Assembly: GCA_911728455.2 (NCBI GenBank)
Contig: OU452229.1
Coordinates: 11,227,378-11,291,377 of the forward strand
DNA length: 64,000 bases
Reading direction: 5' to 3'
Source of the DNA: Marthasterias glacialis
Taxonomy: Eukaryota > Echinodermata > Asteroidea > Forcipulatida > Asteriidae
The notes below the pieces were generated by a model. That model was not told where the DNA came from and did no database searches. It saw only the letters and a list, made by a program, of their open reading frames with translations. Below, one piece after another: positions 34,041 to 45,603 of the stretch; the stretch's first letter is position 1, and each line of letters opens with the position of its first letter. The position numbers and the translations under genes were made by a program.

Positions 34041-37000
34041 CACTAGACATTATGTGTTTGTGGACAAACACGTAGCTGTTCCGAAGTTGTTTGCTGTTTG
34101 ATTAAACATTCCAGACCTTAAAAAAGGTCCTACACGGTACAAAATTTATGACTTTTAGACAATTGGCTCAGGAGATATATTTTTTTAATTTAAAGCTTAT
34201 TTCGACCGGAAGTAAAGGTCAAAGTGGGGTCTTGCGTTTTATCCAAATGTCAAACTTTATGTGAGCTACAAATGGTACAAATGTTATGACTCCACAAGAA
34301 TTGGTTCAGGAGATGTGATTTTTAGAAATTTTGAACTCCCTGTTTGGACCGGAAGTAAAGGTCAAAGTGGGGTCATGCTAATAAACAAATGTCACATGTG
34401 ATGTAAGCTACAAATGGAACAAAGATCAAGACTCTACGAAATTTTGCACATAAGATGTGATTTTTTGAAATTTGGAACTTCTTGTATTCCTATGCGATGC
34501 CTTTGAACGAAAACCCTAAAAATGCAAAGATTCTGCAAGTTTCATGTAGAAAAAATCTACCGATAAAGGGCGCAATAGCATATGAGAAGTCTTAGTAATT
34601 AGTTAATGAAAGCCAAATTAACATCTGAGAACACAATATGAAGTTTTAAACGCTAAAAAAAAATAGCGCTACCCCGCCGCATTCATAGTTGCGGTTTTCC
34701 CAACAAAAACCTGTATAGGTTCGCAACACTGAAAATCCTCAGTGGTTTAACGTGTGAAAAACGGGCGAGTGCGCACTTGTGTACAACTTTGCAATCAACT
34801 CTGAGCGGCAAAAAGCGGAGCAATCCACACAGCGTTGTACCAGTGGTGCTCAGATTGAACAGTTAACGCTTAATTAAAGCGAAATTACGTTGTGCTTTGA
34901 TAAATTGTTATGGTCTGGGATAACTCTTGGTAAAAGCATTCATGTTTTCTAAACGACCTTTGTAATATAGCAATCTAAAATTCAACTTATTTAGAAAAAT
35001 TGTGGTTTTAGACTTACCAAATAGTTTTACTTTTTAAGCCATGCCTTTTGTACACAGACACAAAACGTGCCATAAATGACGTCATGATGACATGACAGAC
35101 ACAAACAATCCAAATTGCACATCTACAATATCCAACAAGTCTATATTTGAAAAGAAAATTAAGATCGGTTGAAGGCTTCCTGAGATAAGCTGGAGACAAG
35201 AATGCTTAATTAATTATTCACGCTGCTGTCTTATGGTTAATAAATTAATAATTATAATTTCATGATAACGTTTAGCTAAGTCAAGACACAAGCTTGGTCA
35301 ACATGGTATATGATTAATCCCATGATGATAATTCAAAGAATGGCATTTTGTGCACAGAAAAGTCATGTGTTAAGTCAATGGGGTTTAGGGGGAAATAACG
35401 AATAATAATATTAATAAACTAGACATTATGTGTTTGTGGACAAACACATAGCTGTTCCGAAGTTGTTTGTCGTTTGATTAAACACCCCAGACCTTGAAAA
35501 TGGTCCTACACGGTACAAAATGTAAGACTTTTAGACAATTGGCTCAGGAGATATATTTTTTTTAATTTAAAGCTTATTTCGACCGGAAGTAAAGGTCAAA
35601 GTGGGGTCAAGCGTTTTATCCAAATGTCACACTCTATGTGAGCTACAAATGGTACAAATATTATGACTCTACACGAATTGGTTCAGGAGATGTGAGTTTT
35701 AGAAATTTTGAACTTCCTTTTTGGACCGGAAGTAAATGTCAAAGTGGGGTCATGCTAATAAACAAATGTCACATGTGATGTAAGCTACAAATGGAACAAA
35801 GATTATGACTTTACGACATTTTGCACATAAGATGTGATTTTTTGAAATTTGGAACTTCTTGTATTCCTATGCGATGCCTTTGAACGAAAACCCTAAAAAT
35901 GCAAAGATTCTGCAAGTTTCATGTAGAAAAAATCTACCGATAAAGGGCGCAATAGCATATGAGAAGTCTTAGTAATTAGTTAATGAAAGCCAAATTAACA
36001 TCTGAGAACACAATATGAAGTTTTAAACGCTAAAAAAAAATAGCGCTACCCCGCCGCATTCATAGTTGCGGTTTTCCCAACAAAAACCTGTATAGGTTCG
36101 CAACACTGAAAATCCTCAGTGGTTTAACGTGTGAAAAACGGGCGAGTGCGCACTTGTGTACAACTTTGCAATCAACTCTGAGCGGCAAAAAGCGGAGCAA
36201 TCCACACAGCGTTGTACCAGTGGTGCTCAGATTGAACAGTTAACGCTTAATTAAAGCGAAATTACGTTGTGCTTTGATAAATTGTTATGGTCTGGGATAA
36301 CTCTTGGTAAAAGCATTCATGTTTTCTAAACGACCTTTGTAATATAGCAATCTAAAATTCAACTTATTTAGAAAAATTGTGGTTTTAGACTTACCAAATA
36401 GTTTTACTTTTTAAGCCATGCCTTTTGTACACAGACACAAAACGTGCCTTAAATGACGTCATGATGACATGACAGACACAAACAATCCAAATTGCACATC
36501 TACAATATCCAACAAGTCTATATTTGAAAAGAAAATTAAGATCGGTTGAAGGCTTCCTGAGATAAGCTGGAGACAAGAATGCTTAATTAATTATTCACGC
36601 TGCTGTCTTATGGTTAATAAATTAATAATTATAATTTCATGATAACGTTTAGCTAAGTCAAGACACAAGCTTGGTCAACATGGTATATGATTAATCCCAT
36701 GATGATAATTCAAAGAATGGCATTTTGTGCACAGAAAAGTCATGTGTTAAGTCAATGGGGTTTAGGGGGAAATAACGAATAATAATATTAATAAACTAGA
36801 CATTATGTGTTTGTGGACAAACACATAGCTGTTCCGAAGTTGTTTGTCGTTTGATTAAACACCCCAGACCTTGAAAATGGTCCTACACGGTACAAAATGT
36901 AAGACTTTTAGACAATTGGCTCAGGAGATATATATTTTTTAATTTAAAGCTTATTTCGACCGGAAGTAAAGGTCAAAGTGGGGTCAAGCGTTTTATCCAA

Positions 37001-37535
37001 ATGTCACACTTTATGTGAGCTACAAATGGTACAAATATTATGACTCTACACGAATTGGTTCAGGAGATGTGAGTTTTAGAAATTTTGAACTTCCTTTTTG
37101 GACCGGAAGTAAATGTCAAAGTGGGGTCATGCTAATAAACAAATGTCACATGTGATGTAAGCTACAAATGGAACAAAGATTATGACTTTACGACATTTTG
37201 CACATAAGATGTGACATTTTGAAATTCTGAACTTCCTGTTTGGACCGGAAGTAAAGGTCAAATGGGGGTCACGCCTGTTCATCAAATGTCACATATGATG
37301 GAAGCTGACAACATAAAGATTACGACTTTATAGAATTTAGTTCAGGAAATATGACGTTTTAAAGTTTTGAACTTCCTGCTTGGACCGGAAGGAAAGGTCA
37401 AATTGGGGTCTAATCTGTAAGTAAAATGTCACCCGTGCGCTAAGCTTTAAAATGGCACAACGGTTATGACTCTACGATATGTGCTTCGGGAGATGTGATT
37501 TTTTCATTATTAGACTGATAGTCGGAACAGCTAAA
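34041..37535 (+). repeat. 1377-bp tandem repeat (2.3 copies) within an older element
   Basis: Copies start at 34041, 35418 and 36795 with ACTAGACATTATGTGTTTGT; the third diverges after about 37230. The 35014-35199 and 36391-36576 stretches are almost identical at this period. AGCTGTTCCGA (34074-34084) and TCGGAACAGCT (37522-37532) are inverted repeats at the outer edges, suggesting the tandem duplication arose inside a single transposon-like unit. Copies 2 and 3 resemble each other more than copy 1 in the first 400 bases. No credible coding frame. Confidence 0.9.
34205..34500 (+). repeat. ~142-bp subunits with ETS-like and DR5-like words
   Basis: ACCGGAAGTAAAGGTCAAAG followed by TGGGGTCA recurs at 34205, 34348, 35582, 35725, 36959, 37102, 37243 and 37384, spaced 141-143 bases within each block. 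ACCGGAAGT is the ETS/GABP consensus. AGGTCA, five bases, then GGGTCA has the form of a DR5 nuclear-receptor element. Some copies vary (AAATGTCA at 35725 and 37102; GGGTCT at 34205 and 37384). Function is unproven. Confidence 0.7.
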
Positions 37536-37710
37536 AACAATTGATAATTTTGGAAGATGTTTGATATCAACTCACTAGCTAACGACAAGGAGAGGAAGTC
37601 AGCTTTCTATTTTAATGGCACATTTGAGTTAAAATGTGGCAAATAAACAACGTTTTAAAGTTGCATGGCCCAATTTTCGCCAACAGTTTTATGTTTTTGT
37701 TTGTTTGTTG

Positions 37711-37924
<214 letters not shown>

Positions 37925-38830
37925 CAGCTGAGCAGTGTAAATATAGAGATTCAAGGATCGAACTTGCCAGCATTTTTTTATATACATTAGTTAGGCTTTC
38001 TGATAAAAACTAACAATTTTTTACTGACGAAATAATTCGGCTCTTCCTGAACTAGGTGGTGAAAAGCTTGATTCACAATGTGATGTGCAAATCATACTTG
38101 TGTTTATCGAGGTCAAGAAGTCCATGGGAGATGTAAACCCAACGTCACGCCACTTTGTGACGGCACGCATCATTTACATCAGTCAAGTTATGGCAACCCT
38201 CTCACTGTTTCACGGCTAACTTCCAGGCACTATTTATACCAGATTATCGCCTTGTCTGGGTGAAATGAGCAACTTGAGTCGGACATGGGCCTGGAGCTTG
38301 TCTCGTAGATATCATCGGCATCATGATGCGGGTACGTTTCGGAATTAGGTCATCCCTACATAGACCCTAGGCATTGTTAAGGTGGTTTGCCACTATCATT
38401 GTAATAAAACAAATTCAACTCAAACAAACCCACAGGAAAACAAACAACAAATAACTAATGATGATAAAAACGTGTACACAATTATGAGCTAAATCGCAGT
38501 TGGAGGAGTTTAAGTTCGCAGTTTAGAATAGGGCAAAAAGAAGATTGAAGTTCAATCGAAGTATGTTGAATGAAAAACAATTCAAAATAATCAACAACAA
38601 AACAAATTTAAAAAATATAATATCTAACAATGGAATTTAAAAAAAAAAAAACCAGGCGTAAAAAAAAATACTCCAGACTAAAGCATAAGCTATTTATTTT
38701 TAATTCTCCCTTTTGTCACAACAAAGAGAGCCAGAACTTCATCATAAAAAACTAATACTTTGCCAAATGTGTCACAAAAAACCAACACAGGACGCAATGT
38801 CTTAAACTGAATGATATCAGTTATCCCCTG
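37925..38830. other. No gene recognised
   Basis: Mixed AT-rich sequence, A runs at 38637-38670. No supported feature. Confidence 0.5.
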
Positions 38831-39177
38831 TCAAAGGTAAAACATAGGATTGGTAAAGCTGATAGTGCAGCATTCTTACTTTGTGTGATTCAATTATATG
38901 CATTTTGGGTTGAATCCTCCGTCCGAGATAGGAGAAAATAGTGAAAACCGTCCACACTTTTCAATATGTAAACACATTGTCCTTAATTTCGATTTTTACA
39001 ACCGAAATTAAAATCTGGGTCTTCAAATTCTATTTTCTCGACTTTGACCGTATTTCAGACGTGAATATTTCTGTGGAAGATTGATACTCGTGTGAAATTG
39101 ATAATCAGTATAAGCTTTCAGGCTGATACTAATAAAACAATTTTTGGATGAATACCAATCCTGTATTCTAACTTTAA
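38831..39177 (-). mobile_element. MITE-A copy 2
   Basis: Inverse orientation: left end CAAAGGTAAAACATAGGATT, right end ACCAATCCTGTATTCTAACT. Core words ATGTAAACACATTGTCCTTA and TTCTATTTTCTCGACTTTGA match the family in reverse complement. Confidence 0.85.
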
Positions 39178-39288
39178 TTTTTGAAACCTTTTTTTTTCTT
39201 CCTCTTTTTTTTCTATAGTTATGTTTTCCTCACTCCAGTCCGTGTTCGGAGTTATACATGAATACCATGCCACTTATCCAGGATGCGA

Positions 39289-39368
39289 TATAATTCATCT
39301 CACCGAGACGACTTACTGGAAACTAAGAGACCGTCTTAGTTTCGGTAAGTCGTCTCTTTGAGATAATT
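39289..39368. repeat. Long perfect-stem hairpin
   Basis: GAGACGACTTAC and GGTAAGTCGTCTC, with AAACTAAGA and TCTTAGTTT inside, form about 24 paired bases around GACCG. Outer pairing extends through ATCTCA and TGAGAT. Likely a tiny MITE. Confidence 0.75.
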
Positions 39369-39485
39369 TACCGCGATTTACTTATCGATCTTGATAAGTG
39401 GCTCGTGCCCTCCGCGACCGCCGTATGTCCGAGACCGCTCAACACATCATGACAATAAAAAATGATGGAGTCCTGTAAATCACCG

Positions 39486-39545
39486 GACGTCGTGTGACTG
39501 GAAGAGGGGGCTGACGGCTGCACTCCCTTCTTCCAGTCACACAAA
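39486..39545. repeat. GTGTGACTGGAAGA hairpin
   Basis: GTGTGACTGGAAGA and TCTTCCAGTCACAC flank a ~20-base centre with GGGGG/CTCCC. Near-perfect inverted repeat, possibly another short MITE. Confidence 0.65.
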
Positions 39546-39663
39546 GTACTTTTTGTCCCCAACAACATTGGCTCTTGAGGAAAACAAACAAACAAACAAA
39601 CAAACAACCCAACAACCCAACAAACAAACAAACAAACCGAAAACAGCAGGAGACATTTCTTTT

Positions 39664-39814
39664 CAGCGTGTGTGTGTGTGGGGGGGGGGGGGCGGGCGGC
39701 GGCAGGTACTACGTTTTTTTTTTTAATGAATTACATGTATTATACATTTTTTAATAGGGGGCACCTAGGGGCATTGGAAATTTGTGGTGGGGGCCCCCCT
39801 AGGCTGCGCCGCTG
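39664..39814. mobile_element. hAT-like MITE-C copy
   Basis: Same family as 55527-55711: CAGCG-type left end, G-rich stretch, TTTTTTTTTTTAATGAATTA, GGGGGCACCTAGGGG, and right end GGCTGCGCCGCTG. The left end is degenerate and overlaps a (GT)n/G run. Confidence 0.65.
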
Positions 39815-40061
39815 CTAACAAATAAACAACCGACAAACATGAAACCATACTATTATATTTTTGTTGCTAGAATTGCCTACCCCCAAAGACAATGTTTTCC
39901 CATTCCCAAGCAGCATGTAACATTCCTTACATGACCTATGAACTGTAACGATTTTGCACACTCTTTGCTTACGCCCCCTTTTCCGGTAAAACTTTCGTAC
40001 TACGTCCTTCTGGGCAAATGTCGTGGTGTCGACTGTGAAGCGCTCATATATAGCGTTAATG
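39815..40061 (-). CDS. Candidate exon B (C-terminal) of the NTR-like gene
   Basis: Taking the AAG acceptor at 40062-40063, the frame matches the phase of exon A and runs 82 codons to a TAG at 39815-39817. It starts INAIYERFTVDTTTFAQKDV and continues VRKFYRKRGRKQRVCK. The basic, aromatic tail ending in Cys has the spacing from YLLMG (about 44 residues) seen at the end of netrin NTR modules, such as RRLRKFQQREKKGKC. The residues after that Cys may be intronic, since a GTAAGG donor lies within. The frame stops at the edge of a hAT-like MITE (39664-39814). The acceptor is not ideal. Weak but consistent with exon A. Confidence 0.3.
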
Positions 40062-40263
40062 CTTGCTCAAAAACGGAAACCTCTGGTTGATCAGAACATC
40101 AGACACACTGCAGTGACATTTCACGCTATAAATAGTCGACAATGTTATAGTGATCAAATAATGAGTTTTTAGTGATGATTTAAAACGTGCTTGGAGCTCT
40201 GTCGCAAATGAGGAGGGACACGGTTCCACACCTGGGAAGACGAAGCTGGGGAGGAGTACTCAC

Positions 40264-40395
40264 CCTTTGGATTTCTTTGCCATCTGTCCCATAAGAAGAT
40301 ACTTGTCTGAAGAAGAGCGAAGATTTTTGCGTTTCGGATGATAAGGCTGCGCGAGGTCCAGAATTACGTCAGAAGGGGCGGTGATATTTAACTCC
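40264..40395 (-). CDS. Candidate exon A of an NTR (netrin-like) domain gene
   Basis: On the minus strand a 132-base open segment lies between an acceptor (GCTTGCTATTATAG) and a strong donor (AAAGG/GTGAGT), phase 2 on both sides. It reads ELNITAPSDVILDLAQPYHP, continues KRKNLRSSSDKYLLMG and ends QMAKKSKG. YLLMG is the conserved core motif of netrin, PCOLCE and sFRP-type NTR modules, which are secreted or extracellular. The frame stays open about 130 bases further upstream. The cysteines normally just before YLLMG are missing. I infer an NTR module only together with exon B; neither has support beyond motif and splice signals. Confidence 0.35.
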
Positions 40396-40920
40396 CTATA
40401 ATAGCAAGCAGGTGGATCGTTTCTGTTTGTTTCTAATGGGCTATTGATGCTTTCACAGAATGGGCCGTGAAATGTTGATCTTGATTCAGACTGAGCGTGT
40501 AAACACAATGAAGCCCGCTTCTGTCAACGAAACCGACGCTTTGCGTTGTCTTCAAGCATGTCGTCCTAAAAAACAAGAAACAGCAGCCCATTCGCCCACA
40601 CGAGGATGCAAACTCAAATGCGCGAAGTGCTTGTACGGATATTAAAAACTATTGGGATTTAGGGTTCGAATGTATGATATTACAGCCCTATCGTGTGTTG
40701 AAGTTGATTGAACTCCTAGTTTTGCCCGGGACAGAAGAGCGTGAACTTCCCCAACTCAACCGACGGCAATATCGTATATCCATCCCCCACCCCACCCACT
40801 CGAAACACGGAAGAATGTAATAACATTATTAGGACGTGGAATATTACAGGAGCCATTAGTATTACAAAATCGTGAGATAAATAAGCAAAAGGGCTTCATG
40901 GATGTTATAAAGTCGATTCA

Positions 40921-41345
40921 AGTGTCGTGGCCGAGCGGTCAAGCACACCGGACTCAAGCTCTGGTGTTTCTGATCAGCAAAGTGTGGGTTCGAGTCCCTG
41001 TCGTGACACTTGTGTCCTTAAGCAAGACACTTACCAATAATATTGCTTCGTCCTTCAGATGGGACGTAAAGCCGTAGGTCCCGTGTGTTGTGTAATGCAC
41101 GTAAAAGAACCCAGTTAAACTTATCGCTAAGAGAAGGGGTTTGCCCCGGTGTTTCTGGCAGTGGCTGCTGAATGCGCCGCAGAACCTTGTAAACCATTAT
41201 AGGTGCCACATAAGTGGGTCTCATTATTCAAAATCTTCAGAAACCTGTCTTAAAATAATAAAATATCAATGAGTGCTTTGTAACACCCGTAGATAAATGT
41301 GATATATAAACTATAGTTATTTTTATTATTATTATTACTATTATA
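40921..41345 (+). mobile_element. Full-length tRNA-Leu-derived SINE
   Basis: The head reads AGTGTCGTGGCCGAGCGGTC (A box) and GGACTCAAGCTCTGG (anticodon arm like tRNA-Leu, CAA), followed by a long variable arm, GGGTTCGAGTCC (B box), and TGACACT pairing with the 5' end. A central domain follows with GTCCTTCAGATGGGACGTAA and GGTCCCGTGTG, then a 3' part ending GTGCTTTGTAACACC and a (TTA)n tail at about 41319-41345. The layout (tRNA head, conserved core, simple tail) is that of a SINE. The core resembles, from memory, the deeply conserved Nin-DC-type domain. The T-arm is poorly paired, so it is not a functional tRNA gene. Confidence 0.85.
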
Positions 41346-41530
41346 ATTAAGTGCAAATTACACCTTCTCACTTGGACGACCCGTCGCAATATATTTTGCG
41401 AAAATACTGAAAGTTTTTATGTCGGCACTTTGGTGCAGAAAGGATCGTAGCTCGCAGATTTGGAGAAAACGCGCCAGCTTTTGCACGAAACAAACTTCTT
41501 GCAAAAACAGAAAATGAGCATTTTAAAGGT
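41346..41530. other. Unique spacer
   Basis: Short unique stretch between the SINE tail and the minisatellite; no feature recognised. Confidence 0.5.
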
Positions 41531-42380
41531 CTGCAGTTTGTTGGCACTATGATACGTCATGACGCTGTGATATTCGTATCCTGCTGTTTGTTGGCACTAT
41601 GGTGCGTCATGACGCTGCGATATTCGTATCCTGCTGTTTGTTGGCACTATGGTGCGTCATGACGCTGCGATATTCGTATCCTGCTGTTTGTTGGCACTAT
41701 GGTGCGTCATGACGCTGCGATATTCGTATCCTGCTGTTTGTTGGCACTATGGTGCGTCATGACGCTGCGATATTCGTATCCTGCTGTTTGTTGGCACTAT
41801 GGTGCGTCATGACGCTGCGATATTCGTATCCTGCTGTTTGTTGGCACTATGGTGCGTCATGACGCTGCGATATTCGTATCCTGCTGTTTGTTGGCACTAT
41901 GGTGTGTCATGACGCTGCGATATTCGTATACTGCTGTTTGTTGGCACTATGGTGCGTCATGACGCTGCGATATTCGTATCCTGCTGTTTGTTGGCACTAT
42001 GGTGCGTCATGACGCTGCGATATTCGTATCCTGCTGTTTGTTGGCACTATGATACGTCATGACGCTGCGATATTCGTATCCTGCTGTTTGTTGGCACTAT
42101 GGTGCGTCATGACGCTGCGATATTTGTATCCTGCTGTTTGTTGGCACTATGGTGCGTCATGACGCTGCGATATTCGTATCCTGCTGTTTGTTGGCACTAT
42201 GGTGCGTCATGACGCTGCGATATTCGTATCCTGCTGTTTGTTGGCACTATGGTGCGTCATGACGCTGCGATATTCGTATACTGCTGTTTGTTGGCACTAT
42301 GGTGCGTCATGACGCTGCGATATTCGTATCCTGCTGTTTGTTGGCACTATGGTGTGCCATGACGCTGCGATATTCGTATC
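41531..42380 (+). repeat. 50-bp minisatellite, 17 exact-period copies
   Basis: The unit begins CTGCTGTTTGTTGGCACTAT, continues GGTGCGTCATGACGC and TGCGATATTCGTATC, and is repeated with no length change from 41531 to 42380. Each unit holds GCGTCATGACGC, a perfect 12-bp palindrome. Variants are mainly C/T changes at CpG sites (GTGTGTCAT, GATACGTCAT, TATTTGTATC). There are no spacers, so it is not CRISPR-like, and no frame is open across it. Confidence 0.98.
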
Positions 42381-42386
42381 CCTTTA

Positions 42387-42737
42387 TTTAAAGGTAAACT
42401 ATAGGATTGGTAAAGCTGAGAATGCAGTGTTCTTAATTTGTTTGATTCGTTATAAATGGAAAAAAAAACTGTGAAAATTATGGCTCAATCCGTCGTCCGA
42501 GTCAGGAGAAAATAGTGAAAAATCGTGCACACTTTTCAGCATGTAAACACATTGATTTTAATTCCGATTGTTACAACCAAAATTAAAATCAGGGTCTTCA
42601 AATTCTGTTTCCTTGTCTTTGACGGTATTTCAGACAGAAACATTTCTGTGTATGAACTTCATAATCAGTAAGCTTTCAGACCGATACCAATAAAAAAAAA
42701 TGTTTGGATGGATATCAATCCTGTATTTATCTTTAAA
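42387..42737 (-). mobile_element. MITE-A copy 3 (best-preserved termini)
   Basis: Left end TTTAAAGGTAAACTATAGGA followed by TTGGTA; the right end is ATCAATCCTGTATTTATCTT followed by TAAA, its near-exact reverse complement (about 25 bp). It starts six bases after the last minisatellite unit. Non-coding. Target-site duplication and superfamily unresolved. Confidence 0.9.
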
Positions 42738-42987
42738 CGCAAACATACATGAAGAAAAACGTAAACACCAGCTGTGGTGACGTTTTCACAAAAATAGGTT
42801 CATTTTGAGCAAGTCTCATTATTGATATAAAATCACTGAGAATTAGAGATCAATTTCAGACTTAACATGTAACTTGGTTACGTATCGCTTATCATCCCGT
42901 ATTTGGATGGTTCATAATAGATTCCAAGTTGTTCAAAACTACCAGGTAAATTTGCAAGGTACAACTGCGACTATAATATTAAGATTT

Positions 42988-43015
42988 ATGATGGCTCTAA
43001 AAAGAGCCGACGGTG
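42988..43015. repeat. Histone-stem-loop-like hairpin
   Basis: GGCTCTAAAAAGAGCC followed by GACGGTGT is a 6-bp stem with a 4-base loop. On the minus strand it reads GGCTCTTTTTAGAGCC after ACACCGTC. It resembles the hairpin in the 30.1 kb fold-back and is probably a decayed member of the same repeat family. No histone gene is nearby. Confidence 0.4.
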
Positions 43016-45603
43016 TAACAAAAACCCATTCCAGGACGGTTTGTGGTAGCATCATTTCTCAATAACCCAGCCATCACTCCAATTTTATAACAATGGGTTG
43101 GCCACCGACAGGCATACGACAGGCATACGACTGGTTGCTGACTCTCCATTCCGCTCATATTGTGCAATAATCCACTTATATTTCCGCTTATATTGTGCAA
43201 TAAACTGTCGAAACTGCACAAGCTTGCTTTATGTTGACCCTTTTTGGTCATCGGGAACCTTGGAGTGATTGCCACAACTGATTCTGATCGCTATAGTAGC
43301 CGGTTACGAAAACTCGAAAACCCCTTCTTGGGGGAAAGTAAGAACGTAATTTGGCCCCTGTGCTTACTATATCATGCCAATAATCTGATCAGATCAGGTC
43401 TATAACTGTAGTATTGATAATTTAAATAAAAGTAATAATAAATAAATAATTGTAAATGTGGTCGTGCCTGCCAGTGCGCAGATGAACCCTACTGGACATG
43501 CACCTCCTTATATAGCGCCTAATTACTCCTATCTACATCCGCGTAAAGCGGAGTGATACACTTATTGAGAACTACATTTCGTTCTAATTCACCCAGTTCA
43601 ACCGAACGAAATACCATGTACTGCCTCAAAATCGTAACTTGAGAGTTGTTGTGACTCTTGACAGAAACAGAGCACATGCGCAGGAACTCGTAACTAGTCG
43701 AGAGTGGATTATTGTAAATTCTTTAAAGGGGGATCGCTGTGGTATAGCTAGGAAAAGAGCCAATGGTGTGACAATTCAGCAACGTTTCGATCGGTGTGAT
43801 CTGATCGTCATCGGGAGCACACAATCGGACTACATCGAAATTAAATCCTTTGATGTACAGGACACGATGCCTGAACAACAAAGCTTACTTTATATGAGCT
43901 AAGTAGAATTAATTATTTCAAAATCCATCGCGACCTCGATCCCATTCTTAATTACCGTTTTATGCGTAAACCGAGATCCGTAAAAGTTAAAACAGCTGAC
44001 GCTGCTCGAACGAATTTATGCGTTCTCGTTAAAAATTCATAAATAATTTATGGAAAGGAGTTAGCCTGTAACACTGGCTAACATAAAACTATTTGATTCC
44101 TAGTCTGGTTCGCAGACACAAAAATCTCCGACCTTTTCCGAAAATATCCAAAATGCTCCGAACTCGTTGTCGTCAACATTCGGACAGTGTCGTTGATGGT
44201 CGGACATTTCTTTTGTTGATAAAAGTTCAAAGATTTTGCAGACACATTCCATTATCGTGTTTCTTTTCTCCCCCAACAAATTCATGACAATATTTGAATA
44301 TATTTGTAACATTTTTACAAACTGATTATCCCAGGCTTTTTGTAAGTAAACAAAGCCCGTCATTAGCGCTCCGTTTTTTGTCCGCCGTTGGTGACAAGTA
44401 ATGAATATTTATATGTTGCGTCATAGTCTATGTTTAGCTTTGGATGATGCCTGACCTAAGATTTTTATCAAGAGTCGTCAGGGAATCTTTGGTCAGGGAA
44501 CCAGACGATTTGATGCCTTGGAAGGGTCATTAAATGGGGGTACAAAATGTCCAAATAGAAGTGTCTCTCTTAAAGACTTAAAGACTAAAAACTAGATTGC
44601 TATGCACGATTGCTTATGAACGATATTAGAAAGCATGGTTTCCATGGGCAAAATCATTGCTTGCCGCCGCTTTGAAAATCAAAGTTGCACAATGTTATCG
44701 GCCTTATAATAATTTAATTTGATCAACACAATGACCATATCTGAGTTTCTCCAGCTTTAGTAATATTTGTTAACCAGTGTGTTGATTATCGCTTGGAAAC
44801 TCTTGAACCTTTGCGATAACTCTATCAGCATTATTAACAAGTCCCTGCGTACAGCTGTGTGTGTGTCACTGCCAGTAATAATTACCGACGACACTAATTG
44901 GCCCCACACGACAGTAGTAACTATGCACTCTGTAAATTTCCATAATAGGCAAGCAATTTTTGTTTTCTTTTGGCATTGCTGGCCATACTCCAGAAGACAA
45001 GGTCTCTGCCCCGGCTTCCAGCAGCAGTGAAGGTTAGGAGTTGATTAAATAATCAACTCAAGAACCCGTGCACACTATTTGGATAATCTAATCAAAAGGA
45101 TAAATAGCTCTTCGGGGGGGGGGGGGAAAGACAGTTAAACACAGAGCTTTTTTTTTTGCGTAGACTAATCATTGCAAATCTTTTTCTCGCGCGCAGAATG
45201 CAGGTTTTGGGGTGCATTCTTTCTGTTATAAAAACAAATGTATCTTTTTCGTGCAATGCAGTTACTATTATATATATATATATATATATATTTAATTGAG
45301 GGTGGAAAAACAGATTAAGAGGAAGAGGAAACTGTCGTTCCGTGCTGTGATTAATGATATGAGATGTGACTAATGATGCACATGAACCGACATGTCTATG
45401 TAGTAGTTCTACGTCATTAGACTGTGCTAGCATGGAGGGAAAAGCGTTCCAGACGTAGCCTTGACAAGAAATTCTTACAGAAAGTATTATTGTTTTTCCC
45501 GCCGTTTTTTTATAATTATATATATAGTTTTGTAATCGACATTCTGACGCATATTGTACTTATTGTCAAAACGGGGTGGAAATAACGATCTCACCAACTG
45601 TTG
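43016..45603. other. No gene recognised
   Basis: Contains an (AT)n run at 45268-45291 and a G run at 45115-45126. Short frames such as the minus-strand 44100-44363 one show no recognisable domain. Confidence 0.5.
43750..43835 (-). repeat. Degenerate relative of the 30.1 kb fold-back arm
   Basis: On the minus strand this shows ATGACGATCAGATCACACCG, then ATCGAAACGTTG, then ATTGGCTCTTTTCC. The order parallels GACGAGCAGAGTATACCG, TTCGAAACGTCG and ACGGCTCTTTTC in the fold-back's right arm. It is likely a diverged single-arm copy. Confidence 0.45.

Noticed and set aside
35014..35199. Conserved 61-residue protein repeated at 36391-36576
   Set aside because: Near identity follows from the recent 1377-bp tandem duplication; there is no sign of selection on the frame and no domain.
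40921..41010. Functional tRNA-Leu gene
   Set aside because: A and B boxes and a CAA-like anticodon are present, but the T-arm is poorly paired and the sequence continues into a SINE core and (TTA)n tail.
41531..42380. CRISPR-like array
   Set aside because: The repeats are contiguous 50-bp units with no unique spacers, in an animal genome; it is a minisatellite.
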